A stretch of DNA of 64,000 bases from Vibrio profundi (GCF_005281835.1 NZ_RZIS01000001.1:434001-498000), one strand, 5' to 3'; numbered from the stretch's first letter, positions 18,515 through 29,042 are shown. Notes: generated by a model not told the origin, from the sequence alone. Numbers and translations: made by a program.

Positions 18515-20248
18515 TTACATACGTTCTAGTGTTTCGATACCTAGAAGAGATAAACCTTGTTTGATCGTTTTAGCAGTAAGAGCTGCAAGTTTCAAACGGC
18601 TCTGCTTAGTTGATTCGTCTTCTGCTACAAGAATTGGGCACGCTTCGTAGAAGCTAGAGAATTGACCAGCAAGCTCGAATAGGTAGCTACACATAATGTG
18701 TGGTTGACCTTCGCGAGCAACAGATTGTACCGCTTCTTCGAACTGTAGAAGCTTCGCGATAAGCGCTTTTTCTTTCTCTTCAGTGATTTTGATTTCACCT
18801 TCAAGAGAATCCATAGAAACGCCTGCTTTAGCAAATACAGAAGCTACACGAGTGTATGCGTACTGCATGTACGGTGCTGTGTTACCTTCGAATGCAAGCA
18901 TGTTGTCCCAATCGAACACGTAGTCAGTAGTACGGTGCTTAGAAAGGTCTGCGTACTTAACCGCTGCCATTGCAACTGTATTAGCGATTGCTTTCTTCTC
19001 GTCTTCTGCTAGTTCTGGGTTTTTAGATTCGATCAGCTGTGCTGCACGAACTTCTGCTTCATCAAGAAGGTCAGCTAGACGAACCGTACCGCCTGCGCGA
19101 GTCTTGAATGGTTTACCGTCTTTACCTAACATCATGCCGAATGCGTGGTGTTCAAGAGAAACCGATTCTGGAATAAAGCCAGCTTTACGAACGATAGTCC
19201 AAGCTTGCATCAGGTGTTGGTGTTGACGAGAGTCGATGAAGTAAAGTACACGATCAGCGCCAAATTCTTCGTAACGGTATTTTGCACAAGCGATGTCAGT
19301 TGTTGTGTAAAGGAAACCGCCGTCGCGCTTCTGGATGATTACACCCATCGGATCGCCATCTTTGTTCTTGTACTCATCTAAGAATACAACTTGTGCGCCG
19401 TCATCTTCTTTCGCTAGACCTTGCTCTTTTAGGTCAGCAACGACTTTAGGTAGCATGTCGTTGTACATGCTCTCACCCATCACGTGCTCGCGAGTTAGAG
19501 ATACATTTAGGCGGTCATAGTTACGTTGGTTTTGAACCATAGTTACATCAACAAGCTTCTTCCACATTTCTGCGCAGTACTCGTCGCCGCTTTGCAGCTT
19601 CACTACGTAACCACGTGCCTTAACTGCGAATTCTTCGTCTTCATCGTAAAGCTTTTTAGATTCACGGTAGAAGCCTTCTAGGTCAGCAAGTTCCATTGAA
19701 ACTTCACCAGACTCAGCTTGAACGCGCTCAAGGTTAGCGATAAGCATACCGAACTGAGTACCCCAGTCACCGATATGGTTAGCACGAATGACTTTATGAC
19801 CAAGGAACTCTAGAGTACGAACAACCGCATCACCGATGATAGTCGAACGTAGGTGGCCTACGTGCATTTCTTTTGCAACGTTTGGAGCTGAGTAGTCGGC
19901 AACGATAGTTTGCGCTTCAGCTTCAGCTACACCTAAACGAGAATCTGCAAGAGCGGCATCAGCTTGTTTTGCTAGAAAAGCTTCGTCAAGAAAGATGTTA
20001 AGGAAACCAGGGCCAGCGATTTCAACTTTAGAAGCGATACCGTCTAGGTTTAGTACATCCAACACTTTTTGAGCAAATTCTCGAGGGTTAGTGCCTAGTC
20101 GCTTTGCAACGCCCATTACGCCGTTAGCTTGGTAGTCACCAAATTGTGGTTTTGCAGATTGACGAACAGCAGCAGGAGAGCCTGCAGGTGCGCCAGCGGC
20201 TTCTAGAGCCTGAGATACTTTGTCATTAATAAGTGCTTGGATATTCAC
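18515..20248 (-). CDS. argS: Arginyl-tRNA synthetase
   Basis: This class I aminoacyl-tRNA synthetase charges tRNA-Arg. I place the start at the GTG at 20248 ([15 protein letters not shown]), preceded by AAGGAA at good spacing. This gives 577 aa, the E. coli length; an in-frame TTG five codons upstream is less likely. Domains are the N-terminal Add-1 tRNA-binding domain, the Rossmann catalytic core with HIGH-type motif HVGHLRST (~128) and [11 protein letters not shown], and the C-terminal anticodon-binding domain ([14 protein letters not shown]..., LGIETLERM). No canonical KMSKS is visible, as usual for ArgS. The window also carries a tRNA-Arg(UCU). Confidence 0.97.
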   Translation of the reverse strand: MNIQALINDKVSQALEAAGAPAGSPAAVRQSAKPQFGDYQANGVMGVAKRLGTNPREFAQKVLDVLNLDGIASKVEIAGPGFLNIFLDEAFLAKQADAALADSRLGVAEAEAQTIVADYSAPNVAKEMHVGHLRSTIIGDAVVRTLEFLGHKVIRANHIGDWGTQFGMLIANLERVQAESGEVSMELADLEGFYRESKKLYDEDEEFAVKARGYVVKLQSGDEYCAEMWKKLVDVTMVQNQRNYDRLNVSLTREHVMGESMYNDMLPKVVADLKEQGLAKEDDGAQVVFLDEYKNKDGDPMGVIIQKRDGGFLYTTTDIACAKYRYEEFGADRVLYFIDSRQHQHLMQAWTIVRKAGFIPESVSLEHHAFGMMLGKDGKPFKTRAGGTVRLADLLDEAEVRAAQLIESKNPELAEDEKKAIANTVAMAAVKYADLSKHRTTDYVFDWDNMLAFEGNTAPYMQYAYTRVASVFAKAGVSMDSLEGEIKITEEKEKALIAKLLQFEEAVQSVAREGQPHIMCSYLFELAGQFSSFYEACPILVAEDESTKQSRLKLAALTAKTIKQGLSLLGIETLERM

Positions 20249-20560
20249 ACGCGTTTCCTTCAATTCAAGGATGATAAGAGCGGTTGTTAGACAGTTCGAG
20301 TAGTTATGCGATAAAGCAATAGCTGACTATTTTAACAACAGACTCTGTTTGAGTTCACAAAAATGGCGGTAATGATACCAATTTAATCGGCTCGCTTATA
20401 GGGCAGAAACTAGGAAATTTATGTCTTTTCTATGTATAAAAGCGTAGACAGGGGCGGATTACTGAATTGATAAATTCAAACAATGTAAATATTGCAACGC
20501 GGGCTTGTTCAAGTAATCAAACTTGTTACTATGCAGCCAAAATTATTAGAGGTGAGAGTA
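20249..20560. other. Divergent intergenic region argS / yecM
   Basis: This 312-bp region must carry the promoters of argS (-) and yecM (+). I see no repeat, RNA gene or convincing ORF. TTGATA at 20467-20472 is a possible -35 for yecM but lacks a well-spaced -10. Confidence 0.4.
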
Positions 20561-21157
20561 ATGCAAGAACGATTACAGCAAGCAGGGTTAGAGCCTGCAC
20601 AAATGATCGCTAGATTAGATGATTTTATGGATAAAATTATCGAACTTGGAGAGCTACTTCATTTGGATTTAAGCTTTGCTCAAGCTGATCACATCGCGTT
20701 ACGCATTAATGAAACCGAACTCGCTAAGGCCGCTCATGAAAATTGGCTAGAGTATGGAAATACAATCTCACAAGCTCAAATCAATGGTCGCCCTATTATC
20801 GTTCTAGAGTTCAATACACCGCTAACCAGTAAAGGTTGGTCAATTGAATGTTTAGAGTTGCCATATCCGGCTGAAGGTAAATTGTACCCTACTCAAGATT
20901 GGGAGCATGTCGAATTCGTGATTCCTTCACATACGCAAACCGCAGAAGAATACTTGGCAGATTTAAAGACGACGTATCCAAACTTTGCACAGAATTACGA
21001 CGGATTACGTAGCTTAGGTGTGAAAGTGAAGCTTTCGAGCCCGAAAGGCGAAGGTGAACGACTCAATAACCCGACAGTTGCCTTTAAATACAATGGCGTG
21101 TGCATCAAATTGCATCCTCATTCTTTAAAAAATATTGTGGCTTCAGAGCAGGGGTAA
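20561..21157 (+). CDS. yecM: YecM family protein (VOC-like fold)
   Basis: This 198-aa cytoplasmic protein matches E. coli YecM along its length (ADHIALRINET, NGRPIIVLEF, WEHVEFVIP, KLSSPKGEGERLNNPT, IKLHPHSLKNIVASEQ). I chose the start at 20561 because AGAGGTGAG lies just before it; an ATG at 20531 and a TTG at 20492 are upstream alternatives. The conserved His/Glu positions (DHI, EHVE, HPHS) suggest a metal site of the glyoxalase/VOC superfamily, but no activity is established. It neighbours argS, as in E. coli. Confidence 0.9.
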   Translation: MQERLQQAGLEPAQMIARLDDFMDKIIELGELLHLDLSFAQADHIALRINETELAKAAHENWLEYGNTISQAQINGRPIIVLEFNTPLTSKGWSIECLELPYPAEGKLYPTQDWEHVEFVIPSHTQTAEEYLADLKTTYPNFAQNYDGLRSLGVKVKLSSPKGEGERLNNPTVAFKYNGVCIKLHPHSLKNIVASEQG

Positions 21158-21174
21158 TTACTTGCTTGTAAACA

Positions 21175-21203
21175 AAAAAGGTAGGCGTAATGCCTACCTT
21201 TTT
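21175..21203. terminator. Bidirectional terminator between yecM and purU
   Basis: AAAAAGGTAGGC (21175-21186) pairs perfectly with GCCTACCTTTTT (21192-21203) around a 5-nt loop, with T runs on both strands. The flanking genes converge. Confidence 0.9.
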
Positions 21204-21226
21204 CATTGAGGATTAACGAACTAAGG

Positions 21227-22060
21227 CTAAAGGATAACGGTCTTGTTGCCATAGACAAATACGTGATCGTTAATCACTTTATTTAGGGCTTTGCTAAGCA
21301 CGTTTTTCTCTACATCTCGGCCTGCTTGCGCCATGTCTTTTGCGCTGAAGTTATGATCGACAGGGATAACGTCTTGCTTGATGATTGGGCCTTCATCTAA
21401 GTCATTCGTTACAAAGTGTGCGGTTGCACCGATGATTTTCACCCCACGCTCATAAGCTTGCTGGTACGGTTTTGCACCGATGAAAGCAGGCAAGAAGCTG
21501 TGGTGGATATTGATGATCTTGTGGTTGTACTTTTCTACGAAGCCAGGAGTCAGTACACGCATGTATTTAGCCAGAACCAAATAATCGGCTTGATATTGGT
21601 CGATCACTTCTAGCATTTTTTCTTCGTGTTCTTCACGGTTTAAACCTTCATGAGAAACACAGTGGTAAGGAATATCAAAACGTTCCGTCAGCGTTTGTAG
21701 CGTGTCGTAATTACCCACTACTGCAGCAATTTCTACATCTAAGCTGCCATCGTAATTCTTCATCAGAATATCACCAAGACAATGTGCCTCTTTGGTGACG
21801 AGAATAACTACGCGTTTACGAGAAGGGCCAACCAGTTTGCGTTTAGCATTTTCTGGTAATGCTTGGTCTAAATCGGCGAGAAACGTTTCATCGTTAAAGT
21901 AACCTTCCAGCTCCGTACGCATGAAGAAGTGGCCGCTTGTGTTGTCTACAAACTCATTGTTGTGGATGATGTTAAGTTGATGCTTGTAACAGATGTTAGT
22001 GATCTTAGAGATTAGTCCAGGGGCATCAGTGCAGTGTGTTAGCAGTGTTTTCTTTTCCAT
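21227..22060 (-). CDS. purU: Formyltetrahydrofolate deformylase
   Basis: It hydrolyses 10-formyl-THF to THF and formate, feeding formate to PurT and balancing one-carbon pools. An N-terminal ACT domain (~1-80, CTDAPGLISKITNICYKHQLNIIHNNEFVD) is followed by a formyltransferase-fold catalytic domain with KYMRVL, IINIHHSFLPAF and GATAHFVTNDLDEGPII, which hold the Asn/His/Asp triad. I prefer the second Met (22060, 277 aa) because AGGA is well spaced from it; the first Met (22066) would give 279 aa. Confidence 0.96.
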   Translation of the reverse strand: MEKKTLLTHCTDAPGLISKITNICYKHQLNIIHNNEFVDNTSGHFFMRTELEGYFNDETFLADLDQALPENAKRKLVGPSRKRVVILVTKEAHCLGDILMKNYDGSLDVEIAAVVGNYDTLQTLTERFDIPYHCVSHEGLNREEHEEKMLEVIDQYQADYLVLAKYMRVLTPGFVEKYNHKIINIHHSFLPAFIGAKPYQQAYERGVKIIGATAHFVTNDLDEGPIIKQDVIPVDHNFSAKDMAQAGRDVEKNVLSKALNKVINDHVFVYGNKTVIL

Positions 22061-22268
22061 TTTCATCCTACTTCCATGAAATGTTTTTTTTATTCTGTGA
22101 ATTAATTATCGGCTGTCGAACGGTGAACTATGCCGCAATATGAGAGCTATAATTAATCTATTATCGATTTGGTTTCAACAAAATCTACAAAGCATTTACC
22201 GACTTAATAAATTTTCGTTGATTACAGCAACACCCAAATTGAGATTTGTTTTACAAAGGTGGCACGTA

Positions 22269-22469
22269 ATGGATAAAGAGTTACTAGCAAAAAAGTTGTA
22301 CTGTGAAAGAGTAAACTCGTTACTGGGCGATGAGCAAATGGATGAAGATATCCTGACTGAAATGTGGGAATGCAAAGCATCGCCTTCAGATGCGGCCAAA
22401 GCAATGCAATGTTCTGACAATGGTTTTGAAGCTGCCCCTTGGCTTTCTCGTTATTTGAATCGTAAATAG
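22269..22469 (+). CDS. Small conserved-looking protein of unknown function
   Basis: This is a 66-aa soluble, acidic protein (MDKELLAKKLYCERVNSLLG...). The ATG at 22269 has AAGGTGG eight bases upstream; an in-frame ATG at 22140 adds 43 residues with no such site, so I use the shorter form. It contains two cysteines in ECKAS and MQCSD and ends APWLSRYLNRK. I do not recognise the family. It lies between purU (divergent) and yoaA and could be co-transcribed with yoaA, 116 bp downstream. Confidence 0.7.
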   Translation: MDKELLAKKLYCERVNSLLGDEQMDEDILTEMWECKASPSDAAKAMQCSDNGFEAAPWLSRYLNRK

Positions 22470-22585
22470 TAAAACTCGATAAAAGATCACACCAAATACA
22501 CCCGGTGCGAATGCAATCTTGATTCGCGCCGGCTCACTAAACCTGCCATAATTCTTCCCCATATTTTCTTCTACTTCGTTGCTTT

Positions 22586-24496
22586 ATGATTTCTAAAACG
22601 TTTTCTGCTGACGGCGCTCTCGGCAAAGCGATCCCGGGGTTTCAACCCAGACAAGCTCAACTGGATATGGCGGAAGCAGTATCCAGCGCGATTGAAAAGC
22701 AAAGCCAATTGGTGGTTGAAGCGGGAACCGGAACAGGTAAAACATTTGCTTACTTGGTTCCTGCGTTGCTTAGCGGTAAGAAAACAATCATCAGTACCGG
22801 TTCGAAGAACTTGCAAGAACAGTTGTTTCATCGTGATTTACCTTTGATGGTTGAAGCGTTAGGTTTTTTTGGCCAGATAGCGTTACTCAAAGGGCGTTCC
22901 AATTATCTGTGTTTGGATCGATTAAGCCGTCAAATGGTCGAAAGCCACGGTGTTGAGTCTGATCCCACAATGCTCGCACAATTGGTTAAGGTGCGAAATT
23001 GGTCCTCTACTACGCATAGTGGCGACTTAGGCGATTGTGACGATATCGCTGAGGACAGCCCAATCATTCCCACGATTACATCCACCAATGATAATTGCTT
23101 GGGTAAAGAATGCCCGAGTTACACTGATTGCTTTGTTCTGAAAGCTCGGAAGAAAGCGATGGACTCCGATGTGGTGGTGGTTAATCACCACTTATTTATG
23201 GCGGATTTGGCAATCAAAGAAACTGGGTTTGGCGAACTTATCCCAGATGCCGATGTATTTATTTTCGATGAAGCCCACCAAATCCCAGACATCGCGAGTC
23301 AGTATTTTGGACAGTCGGTGTCGAGCCGTCAGATTCAAGAACTCTCAAAAGACATAGAGATAGGCTACCGCACCGAAGCCAAAGATATGCGACAGCTACA
23401 GAAAGTTGGTGAGCGTTTGGTTCAGTCTGCGATGGATCTTAGAATTGTACTTGGTGATACAGGCTTTCGTGGTAATTGGCGAGAAGCCTTAAAATCAGAG
23501 TCGATTGCTCGCGAGTTGGTTCGCTTACAAGATGCGCTGCAATTAGCGGTAGATGTTTTGAAGCTGGCATTAGGTCGTAGTCAATTGTTAGATACGGCTT
23601 TTGAACGTGCCACTCTATTGAAAGGGCGCATTGAGCGGGTGTGTGATGTGTCGATTACTGGTTACTCCTATTGGTATGACACAACGCCAAGGCATTTCGC
23701 ATTACATATTACGCCGTTATCCGTTGCCGATAAATTCCACGAACAAATCGAGCTTAAGCCCGGAGCATGGGTTTTTACTTCCGCGACACTTGCGGTATCG
23801 GATGATTTTGGGCATTTCACTTCACGTTTAGGGCTTAAACCAGCGGCGCAGTTATCTTTACCTAGCCCATTTGACTACCCGAATCAGGCGCGTCTGTGTG
23901 TTCCTCGTTATTTACCCGAGCCAAATAGCCCAGGACTTGCTGATAAGCTGGTAAGAATGTTAACCCCGGTTATTGAACAAAACCAAGGTCGATGCTTTTT
24001 CTTGTGTACGTCCCACAGCATGATGAAAGAGCTTGGTGAGCGCTTTAGAGAAACCTTATCCGTTCCAGTATTGCTTCAAGGGGAGACCAGTAAGCAGAAA
24101 ACACTGGCTGAGTTTATGGAACTTGGAAACGCATTGCTGGTGGCGACGGGGGCTTTTTGGGAAGGGATAGACGTTAGGGGCGATGCACTTAGCTGTGTTA
24201 TCATCGATAAATTACCCTTTACAGCACCCGATGATCCTTTGCTTAAAGCGCGGATTGAGGATTGTAAGCTCAAAGGGGGCGATCCTTTTTCTCAAGTTCA
24301 GTTACCAGATGCGGTGATCACGTTAAAACAAGGGGTGGGGCGACTCATTCGAGATAAGCATGACAACGGTGCTTTGATTATTTGTGACAACCGACTAGTG
24401 ACTCGCGATTATGGCGGCATATTTTTGGCGAGTTTGCCTCCAATACCGCGCACCCGAGATTTAGGCGTCATAAAAGAATTCCTAGCTAAACATTAA
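22586..24496 (+). CDS. yoaA: ATP-dependent DNA helicase YoaA (DinG/XPD-type, Fe-S)
   Basis: This is a superfamily 2 XPD/DinG-like 5'-3' helicase linked to DNA repair. Its 636 aa equal the E. coli length. Motif I is AGTGTGKTFAY (~47), the DEAH box is FDEAHQIPD (~229), motif V/VI is GAFWEGIDVRGDALS and KQGVGRLIRD. The Fe-S cluster cysteines lie at C111 (YLCLD) and in NCLGKECPSYTDC (~170-182). In enterobacteria YoaA works with the clamp-loader subunit HolC on damaged forks. It is followed by tsaB, the same neighbour as in E. coli. Confidence 0.95.
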   Translation: MISKTFSADGALGKAIPGFQPRQAQLDMAEAVSSAIEKQSQLVVEAGTGTGKTFAYLVPALLSGKKTIISTGSKNLQEQLFHRDLPLMVEALGFFGQIALLKGRSNYLCLDRLSRQMVESHGVESDPTMLAQLVKVRNWSSTTHSGDLGDCDDIAEDSPIIPTITSTNDNCLGKECPSYTDCFVLKARKKAMDSDVVVVNHHLFMADLAIKETGFGELIPDADVFIFDEAHQIPDIASQYFGQSVSSRQIQELSKDIEIGYRTEAKDMRQLQKVGERLVQSAMDLRIVLGDTGFRGNWREALKSESIARELVRLQDALQLAVDVLKLALGRSQLLDTAFERATLLKGRIERVCDVSITGYSYWYDTTPRHFALHITPLSVADKFHEQIELKPGAWVFTSATLAVSDDFGHFTSRLGLKPAAQLSLPSPFDYPNQARLCVPRYLPEPNSPGLADKLVRMLTPVIEQNQGRCFFLCTSHSMMKELGERFRETLSVPVLLQGETSKQKTLAEFMELGNALLVATGAFWEGIDVRGDALSCVIIDKLPFTAPDDPLLKARIEDCKLKGGDPFSQVQLPDAVITLKQGVGRLIRDKHDNGALIICDNRLVTRDYGGIFLASLPPIPRTRDLGVIKEFLAKH

Positions 24497-24572
24497 GAGA
24501 ATTAGAAACTGTCTGATTCCCTTGAGCATTAGTCATTATTTTTAGATACAACAAAGTTTATTTGAGGCGTTA

Positions 24573-25274
24573 ATGAGCGCAAAAATTCTTGCATTAGATA
24601 CCGCGACTGAAAACTGTTCTGTCGCATTAATTGTTGAAAACCAAGTGTTTGCACGCAGTGAAGTGGCACCACGCGATCACACCAAGAAAATTCTTCCTAT
24701 GGTGGATGAGGTGCTAAAAGAAGCGGGTTTGAAGTTAGCTGATGTGGATGCGATCGCATTCGGGCAAGGGCCTGGTAGCTTTACTGGTGTTCGTATTGGC
24801 ATTGGTATTGCACAAGGTTTAGCATTCGGTGCAGATCTACCAATGATCGGTATTTCGACGTTAGAAGCAATGGCACAAGGCTGCTATCGAGTTCAAGGCG
24901 ACGAGCATGTTGCCAGCGCTATTGATGCGAGAATGAGTGAAGTTTATTGGGGGCGTTACAGTCGTCAACAAGATGGAAGTTGGCGAGCAATTGATGCGGA
25001 ATGCGTTATTGCGCCTAGCGATCTGGTCGCTCAAGTTGAAGCCGATGCTCAAACTTGGTCGAAAGTAGGCACAGGTTGGGAAGCCTACGCTGAGCACTTG
25101 GATAACATCAACCTGACTTGTAAAGAAAGTGAGGTGTTATTCCCTGAAGCGCAAGATATTGCGTTGTTAGCTCAGTTTGCCTTTGCTGAAGGTAAAGCGG
25201 TTCCCGCTGAAGAATCTGCGCCCGTTTATTTACGTGATAAAGTGGCGTGGAAGAAATTGCCAGGTCGTGAGTAA
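24573..25274 (+). CDS. tsaB: tRNA threonylcarbamoyladenosine biosynthesis protein TsaB
   Basis: This non-catalytic ASKHA-fold partner of TsaD and TsaE makes t6A37 in ANN-decoding tRNAs. It is 233 aa long. The N terminus [18 protein letters not shown] and the segment [23 protein letters not shown] are diagnostic. The C-terminal part ends with [18 protein letters not shown] precedes the ATG. It lies 76 bp after yoaA and is probably co-expressed. The conserved order yoaA-tsaB-slp supports the call. Confidence 0.96.
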   Translation: MSAKILALDTATENCSVALIVENQVFARSEVAPRDHTKKILPMVDEVLKEAGLKLADVDAIAFGQGPGSFTGVRIGIGIAQGLAFGADLPMIGISTLEAMAQGCYRVQGDEHVASAIDARMSEVYWGRYSRQQDGSWRAIDAECVIAPSDLVAQVEADAQTWSKVGTGWEAYAEHLDNINLTCKESEVLFPEAQDIALLAQFAFAEGKAVPAEESAPVYLRDKVAWKKLPGRE

Positions 25275-25382
25275 CGTTTAGCTCTCAAGTAAAGCTGATC
25301 TTGCAGCAATATTTGGCGCGCAAGTTGTTGATGCGAAAAGGTTGGTTCCTTTTCGTATCATCAAAGTAAACAGTTTGGGTAA

Positions 25383-25691
25383 GTGAATATGGTTTCGATT
25401 AACGGTTTACCACCTTCGATTGGCAATACTCAAAAGACTAATCGAACGAATAAAAAAAATGAGATAAAAAAAGGCGACGCTAAAGGCCCTGTTGGTCAAC
25501 CAACGAAGGTCGCGAATGCCGTCTCTCATTCGATCCGTCATGTTCAAGAATCCGATATTCACAAAGCGCAAATTCAATATGACTTACCAGAAGGTCGCGG
25601 CCGTCGCGCAATGGAAGAGTATATGGATGTGATGAACCAAGCTAAAAAAGAGGAACTTGCTAAGCTTTTGGGAGTCGATATTTATATCTGA
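25383..25691 (+). CDS. Hypothetical basic/acidic small protein
   Basis: This 102-aa soluble protein has no cysteine and no membrane segment. The N-terminal half is rich in Lys/Asn/Thr and probably disordered (TNKKNEIKKGDAKG). The C-terminal half looks helical (RAMEEYMDVMNQAKKEELAKLLGVDIYI). The start is either GTG at 25383 or ATG at 25389; neither has a strong ribosome site. I do not recognise a family. It sits between tsaB and slp, 36 bp before slp, and could be the first gene of that pair. Confidence 0.7.
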   Translation: MNMVSINGLPPSIGNTQKTNRTNKKNEIKKGDAKGPVGQPTKVANAVSHSIRHVQESDIHKAQIQYDLPEGRGRRAMEEYMDVMNQAKKEELAKLLGVDIYI

Positions 25692-25727
25692 TTTAACCTT
25701 CTCTGTTCCTAACTGAGTGAAATTTCA

Positions 25728-26288
25728 ATGTTTTCTACCAATAAATTCCGCCTATTTTTCTTATCGTTAGCTTTCCTCGTATTAGCAGGTTGTTCTAGTT
25801 TACCCACTGAGCTTACTGCAAAGACTGAACCTGTGATCACTGACTACCAATTGTGGTTGGATGCCGATCCAGATACCAAGCCTGATGTGCGTTTAGGTGG
25901 GGTTATTGCCTCGGTACAAAATCTTGATGATAAAACTCGTATTGAAGTGGTTAATCTGCCGATTGATAGCAATGGTAAGCCAGACTTGGATGCTGAGCCG
26001 AAAGGTCGATTTGTCGCTTATATTTCAGGTTATGCAGAACCGGTGAGTTTTGCTAAAGGTCGTATGCTAACGATTGTGGGAACGACCGCAATGCCAGAAA
26101 CGGGTTTAGTCGGTGAGTATGAATACACCTTTCCTGTAATGAATGCTTATGGCCAACGCTTGTGGCAAATTAAAGAGCGCATAGTAGTCACGGACACGAC
26201 TTCCCACTATTATTCTTGCCGTAGTATGTACTGCCGTAGTTTCAACTATGGTCCCAAGCAAGGACGAGTTATTCAGGAAGTGAAATAG
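25728..26288 (+). CDS. slp: Slp-family outer-membrane lipoprotein
   Basis: This 186-aa lipoprotein has an N-terminal signal ending in lipobox LAGC, with the lipidated Cys at ~22. Position +2 is Ser, favouring outer-membrane sorting. The body has Slp-family features (VRLGGVIASVQNLDDKTRIEVVNLPID, GRFVAYISGY, GRMLTIVGT). In E. coli Slp is induced by starvation or stationary phase and linked to acid or metabolite stress; the role here is inferred only from family. Its C terminus (YYSCRSMYCRSFNYGP) has two cysteines that could form a disulfide. Confidence 0.88.
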   Translation: MFSTNKFRLFFLSLAFLVLAGCSSLPTELTAKTEPVITDYQLWLDADPDTKPDVRLGGVIASVQNLDDKTRIEVVNLPIDSNGKPDLDAEPKGRFVAYISGYAEPVSFAKGRMLTIVGTTAMPETGLVGEYEYTFPVMNAYGQRLWQIKERIVVTDTTSHYYSCRSMYCRSFNYGPKQGRVIQEVK

Positions 26289-26313
26289 CTCGCGAGAACA
26301 ATGCGAGATATTC

Positions 26314-27183
26314 GTGACTCCTCATATATTCAGTGAACATACCTATTCGATTTCTTCAGGCAATGTCGCCACGTTAGAGATCGGTGATGCATCAACGGCC
26401 GCTTTGACGGTCGTTTTCATTCACGGCTGGTTAGATAATGCCGCTAGTTTTATTTCGGTAATGGAAGCGCTAGCGAAGGCTAACCCTAGCTTGCACCAAA
26501 TAGCAATCGATTTACCAGGGCACGGGCTTTCTGAGCACAAACCAACCCCTTCTTACTACCCATTTCATGACTATATTGACGATATTTATCAGGTTTTGCA
26601 TGAAATATCGCCAAACAGACTACTGTTGGTGGGGCATTCACTTGGTGCATTGATAGCAAGTTGTTATAGTGCCGCCTTTCCTGAACAGGTATCAGGATTA
26701 GTTCAAATAGAAGGTCATGGACCTCTTTCTGAAGCTCCCCAGAATACGGTTACACGCCTGAGACAAGGGGTGTTAAGTCGACAAAGACAGCGCAGAAAGC
26801 CTTCTCGTCCTCTGGCTAGCCTAGAAGATGCTATTTCGCTAAGAGCAAAAGCAAATCATATTGATGGTGTGTTGATTCAACCTATTGTCGAACGAGGTAC
26901 CGAGCACCGTGATGGCCAATGGCATTGGCGATATGACTCACGATTGAAGTGCGATTCACTTTATCGAATGTCATCAGAACATGCAGAAGCCATTATGTTA
27001 TCAATAGTTTGCCCGCAATTGATTATTCTAGGTTGTAATGGCTACCGTGATTTGCAGCACAATCGCTACAACTTAGATACTTCTAAGCTGAAGATAGAGA
27101 CAGTTCACGGCGGACATCATTGCCATTTGCAGGACCCAGAGCGCATTTCTGAGCTAATTCTTGGTGCAGTTAACAAAATTTAA
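26314..27183 (+). CDS. Alpha/beta hydrolase
   Basis: This 289-aa cytoplasmic alpha/beta-fold hydrolase starts at a GTG. The oxyanion-hole region is FIHGWLDNAASF (~34-45), the acid-side strand is IDLPGHGLS, and the nucleophile elbow is LVGHSLGA, with Ser at ~108. The C-terminal VHGGHHCHLQDP supplies the catalytic His. It lies between slp and fadD, an arrangement common in Vibrio, so it may act on acyl esters or thioesters, but the substrate is unknown. The ribosome site (GCGAGA) is weak. Confidence 0.85.
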   Translation: MTPHIFSEHTYSISSGNVATLEIGDASTAALTVVFIHGWLDNAASFISVMEALAKANPSLHQIAIDLPGHGLSEHKPTPSYYPFHDYIDDIYQVLHEISPNRLLLVGHSLGALIASCYSAAFPEQVSGLVQIEGHGPLSEAPQNTVTRLRQGVLSRQRQRRKPSRPLASLEDAISLRAKANHIDGVLIQPIVERGTEHRDGQWHWRYDSRLKCDSLYRMSSEHAEAIMLSIVCPQLIILGCNGYRDLQHNRYNLDTSKLKIETVHGGHHCHLQDPERISELILGAVNKI

Positions 27184-27199
27184 ACAAGTGTTTGAGTCT

Positions 27200-27219
27200 T
27201 TTAGTGCTCAAGCACTAAA
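27200..27219. other. Short perfect inverted repeat after the hydrolase gene
   Basis: TTTAGTGCT (27200-27208) and AGCACTAAA (27211-27219) are separated by CA. There is no T run downstream on the + strand, so termination is doubtful. It could equally be a protein-binding palindrome upstream of fadD; it does not match the FadR consensus. Confidence 0.4.
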
Positions 27220-27289
27220 GCTGTGCTGTAATACTTCGCAAATGACAAATAGCGGCTATGCAGTCAGCTGATAAACGAGGAGTAACATC

Positions 27290-28984
27290 GTGGATAAACC
27301 TTGGCTTTCACGTTTTCCAAGTGACGTACCAGAAACGATCAACCCAGATCAATACCCATCTTTAGTTGAAATGTTTGAGCAATCCGTACAAAAGTATGCG
27401 GATCAGCCTGCATTCATGAACATGGGCTCTGTCATGACATTTCGTAAGTTAGAAGAGCGCAGCCGTGCGTTTGCCGCTTATTTACAAAATGATTTGAAAC
27501 TGAAGAAAGGCGATCGTGTAGCCTTAATGATGCCTAACTTATTGCAATACCCAATTGCACTGTTTGGTGTATTACGTGCTGGTATGATCGCGGTAAATGT
27601 GAACCCTCTTTATACTCCACGTGAGCTTGAACATCAGCTAAATGACTCCGGAGCGAAGGCGATTGTAATCGTTTCTAACTTTGCGAGTACGCTTGAAAAA
27701 GTCGTCGATAATACGCCTGTTAAGCACGTTGTTCTAACTAGCCTTGGCCAAATGTTACCTCGCGCGAAAGGTACGATTGTCGATTTTGTTGTGAAGTACG
27801 TAAAAGGCATGGTGCCAAAGTACAACCTTCCGGGCGCTATTTCTTTCCGTCAAGCGCTCCATAAAGGCCGCCGTTTACAATACGTGAAACCTTTCATGTC
27901 GGGTGATGACATTGCATTTCTACAATACACCGGTGGTACCACTGGTGTTGCGAAGGGCGCAATTTTGACTCACCGCAATATGATTGCCAACGTGCTTCAA
28001 GCGAAGGGCGCATACGGCCCAGTCTTGAAAGAAGGGCGAGAGTTAGTCGTTACAGCGCTGCCGCTGTATCACGTATTTGCATTAACAGTAAACTGCTTAT
28101 TGTTTGTAGAAATTGGTGGCCAAAACCTATTAATTACCAATCCTCGTGATATTCCTGGGTTCATTAAAGAGCTGCAAAAATACCCATTCACAGCGATTAC
28201 GGGTGTAAATACTTTATTTAATGCACTTGTGAACAATGAAGATTTTCATGAGTTAGATTTCAGCAACCTAGGCCTTGCAGTTGGCGGTGGTATGGCGGTT
28301 CAACGAGCGGTAGCTGAGCAGTGGAAAAAGACCACTGGCGTGCATTTACTGGAAGGCTATGGCTTAACCGAGTGTTCTCCACTGGTTACGGGTAACCCAT
28401 ACGACCTAAAAGATTACACTGGCGCGATTGGTCTGCCTGTACCATCAACCGATGTTCGTATCATCGATGATGAAGGTAACGTTGTGGGTAACGACCAAAC
28501 TGGTGAACTTCAGGTTCGAGGTCCGCAGGTGATGCAGGGTTACTGGCAACGTCCGGAAGCAACCAAAGAAGTTATTGACCAAGATGGTTGGTTGTCCACT
28601 GGTGACATTGTTAAGTTCGATGATGAAGGCCTATTGCACATTGTTGATCGTAAGAAAGACATGATTCTAGTGTCTGGCTTTAATGTGTATCCAAACGAAA
28701 TTGAAGATGTCGTTGCTCTTCACGGAAAAGTATTGGAAGTCGCAGCTATCGGCCAGCCAAATGATGTGTCTGGTGAGTTAGTGAAGATTTACGTAGTGAA
28801 ACGCGATCCAAGCCTAACGAAAGACGACGTTATTGCGCATTGTCGTGAGCATTTGACGGGTTACAAAGTGCCTAAACTCGTAGAGTTTAGAGAAGAGCTA
28901 CCGAAAACGAACGTAGGTAAGATCCTTCGCCGAGTTCTTCGTGAAGAAAACGATGCTCAGCTAGCACAGGCGAAAAGCGCTTAA
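27290..28984 (+). CDS. fadD: Long-chain-fatty-acid--CoA ligase
   Basis: It activates imported long-chain fatty acids to acyl-CoA at the inner membrane for beta-oxidation and regulation through FadR. At 564 aa it has the same size range as E. coli FadD. The start is GTG with GAGGAG upstream. ATP/AMP motif [12 protein letters not shown] (~215), [11 protein letters not shown] (~360), the adenylate-forming motif [15 protein letters not shown] and [20 protein letters not shown], and the C-terminal catalytic Lys in [10 protein letters not shown] are all present. It is followed by a terminator and then rnd. Confidence 0.95.
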   Translation: MDKPWLSRFPSDVPETINPDQYPSLVEMFEQSVQKYADQPAFMNMGSVMTFRKLEERSRAFAAYLQNDLKLKKGDRVALMMPNLLQYPIALFGVLRAGMIAVNVNPLYTPRELEHQLNDSGAKAIVIVSNFASTLEKVVDNTPVKHVVLTSLGQMLPRAKGTIVDFVVKYVKGMVPKYNLPGAISFRQALHKGRRLQYVKPFMSGDDIAFLQYTGGTTGVAKGAILTHRNMIANVLQAKGAYGPVLKEGRELVVTALPLYHVFALTVNCLLFVEIGGQNLLITNPRDIPGFIKELQKYPFTAITGVNTLFNALVNNEDFHELDFSNLGLAVGGGMAVQRAVAEQWKKTTGVHLLEGYGLTECSPLVTGNPYDLKDYTGAIGLPVPSTDVRIIDDEGNVVGNDQTGELQVRGPQVMQGYWQRPEATKEVIDQDGWLSTGDIVKFDDEGLLHIVDRKKDMILVSGFNVYPNEIEDVVALHGKVLEVAAIGQPNDVSGELVKIYVVKRDPSLTKDDVIAHCREHLTGYKVPKLVEFREELPKTNVGKILRRVLREENDAQLAQAKSA

Positions 28985-29014
28985 GCGGAAGCAGTGCCGA
29001 ACAAATAATGTTAG

Positions 29015-29042
29015 AATGCCGACAATTCATGTCGGCATTTTT
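29015..29042 (+). terminator. Terminator of fadD
   Basis: AATGCCGAC (29015-29023) pairs perfectly with GTCGGCATT (29031-29039) around a 7-nt loop, followed by TTTT. It is 30 bp after the fadD stop. Confidence 0.88.

Noticed and set aside
27200-27219. FadR operator before fadD
   Set aside because: The palindrome does not match the AACTGGTC-type FadR consensus.
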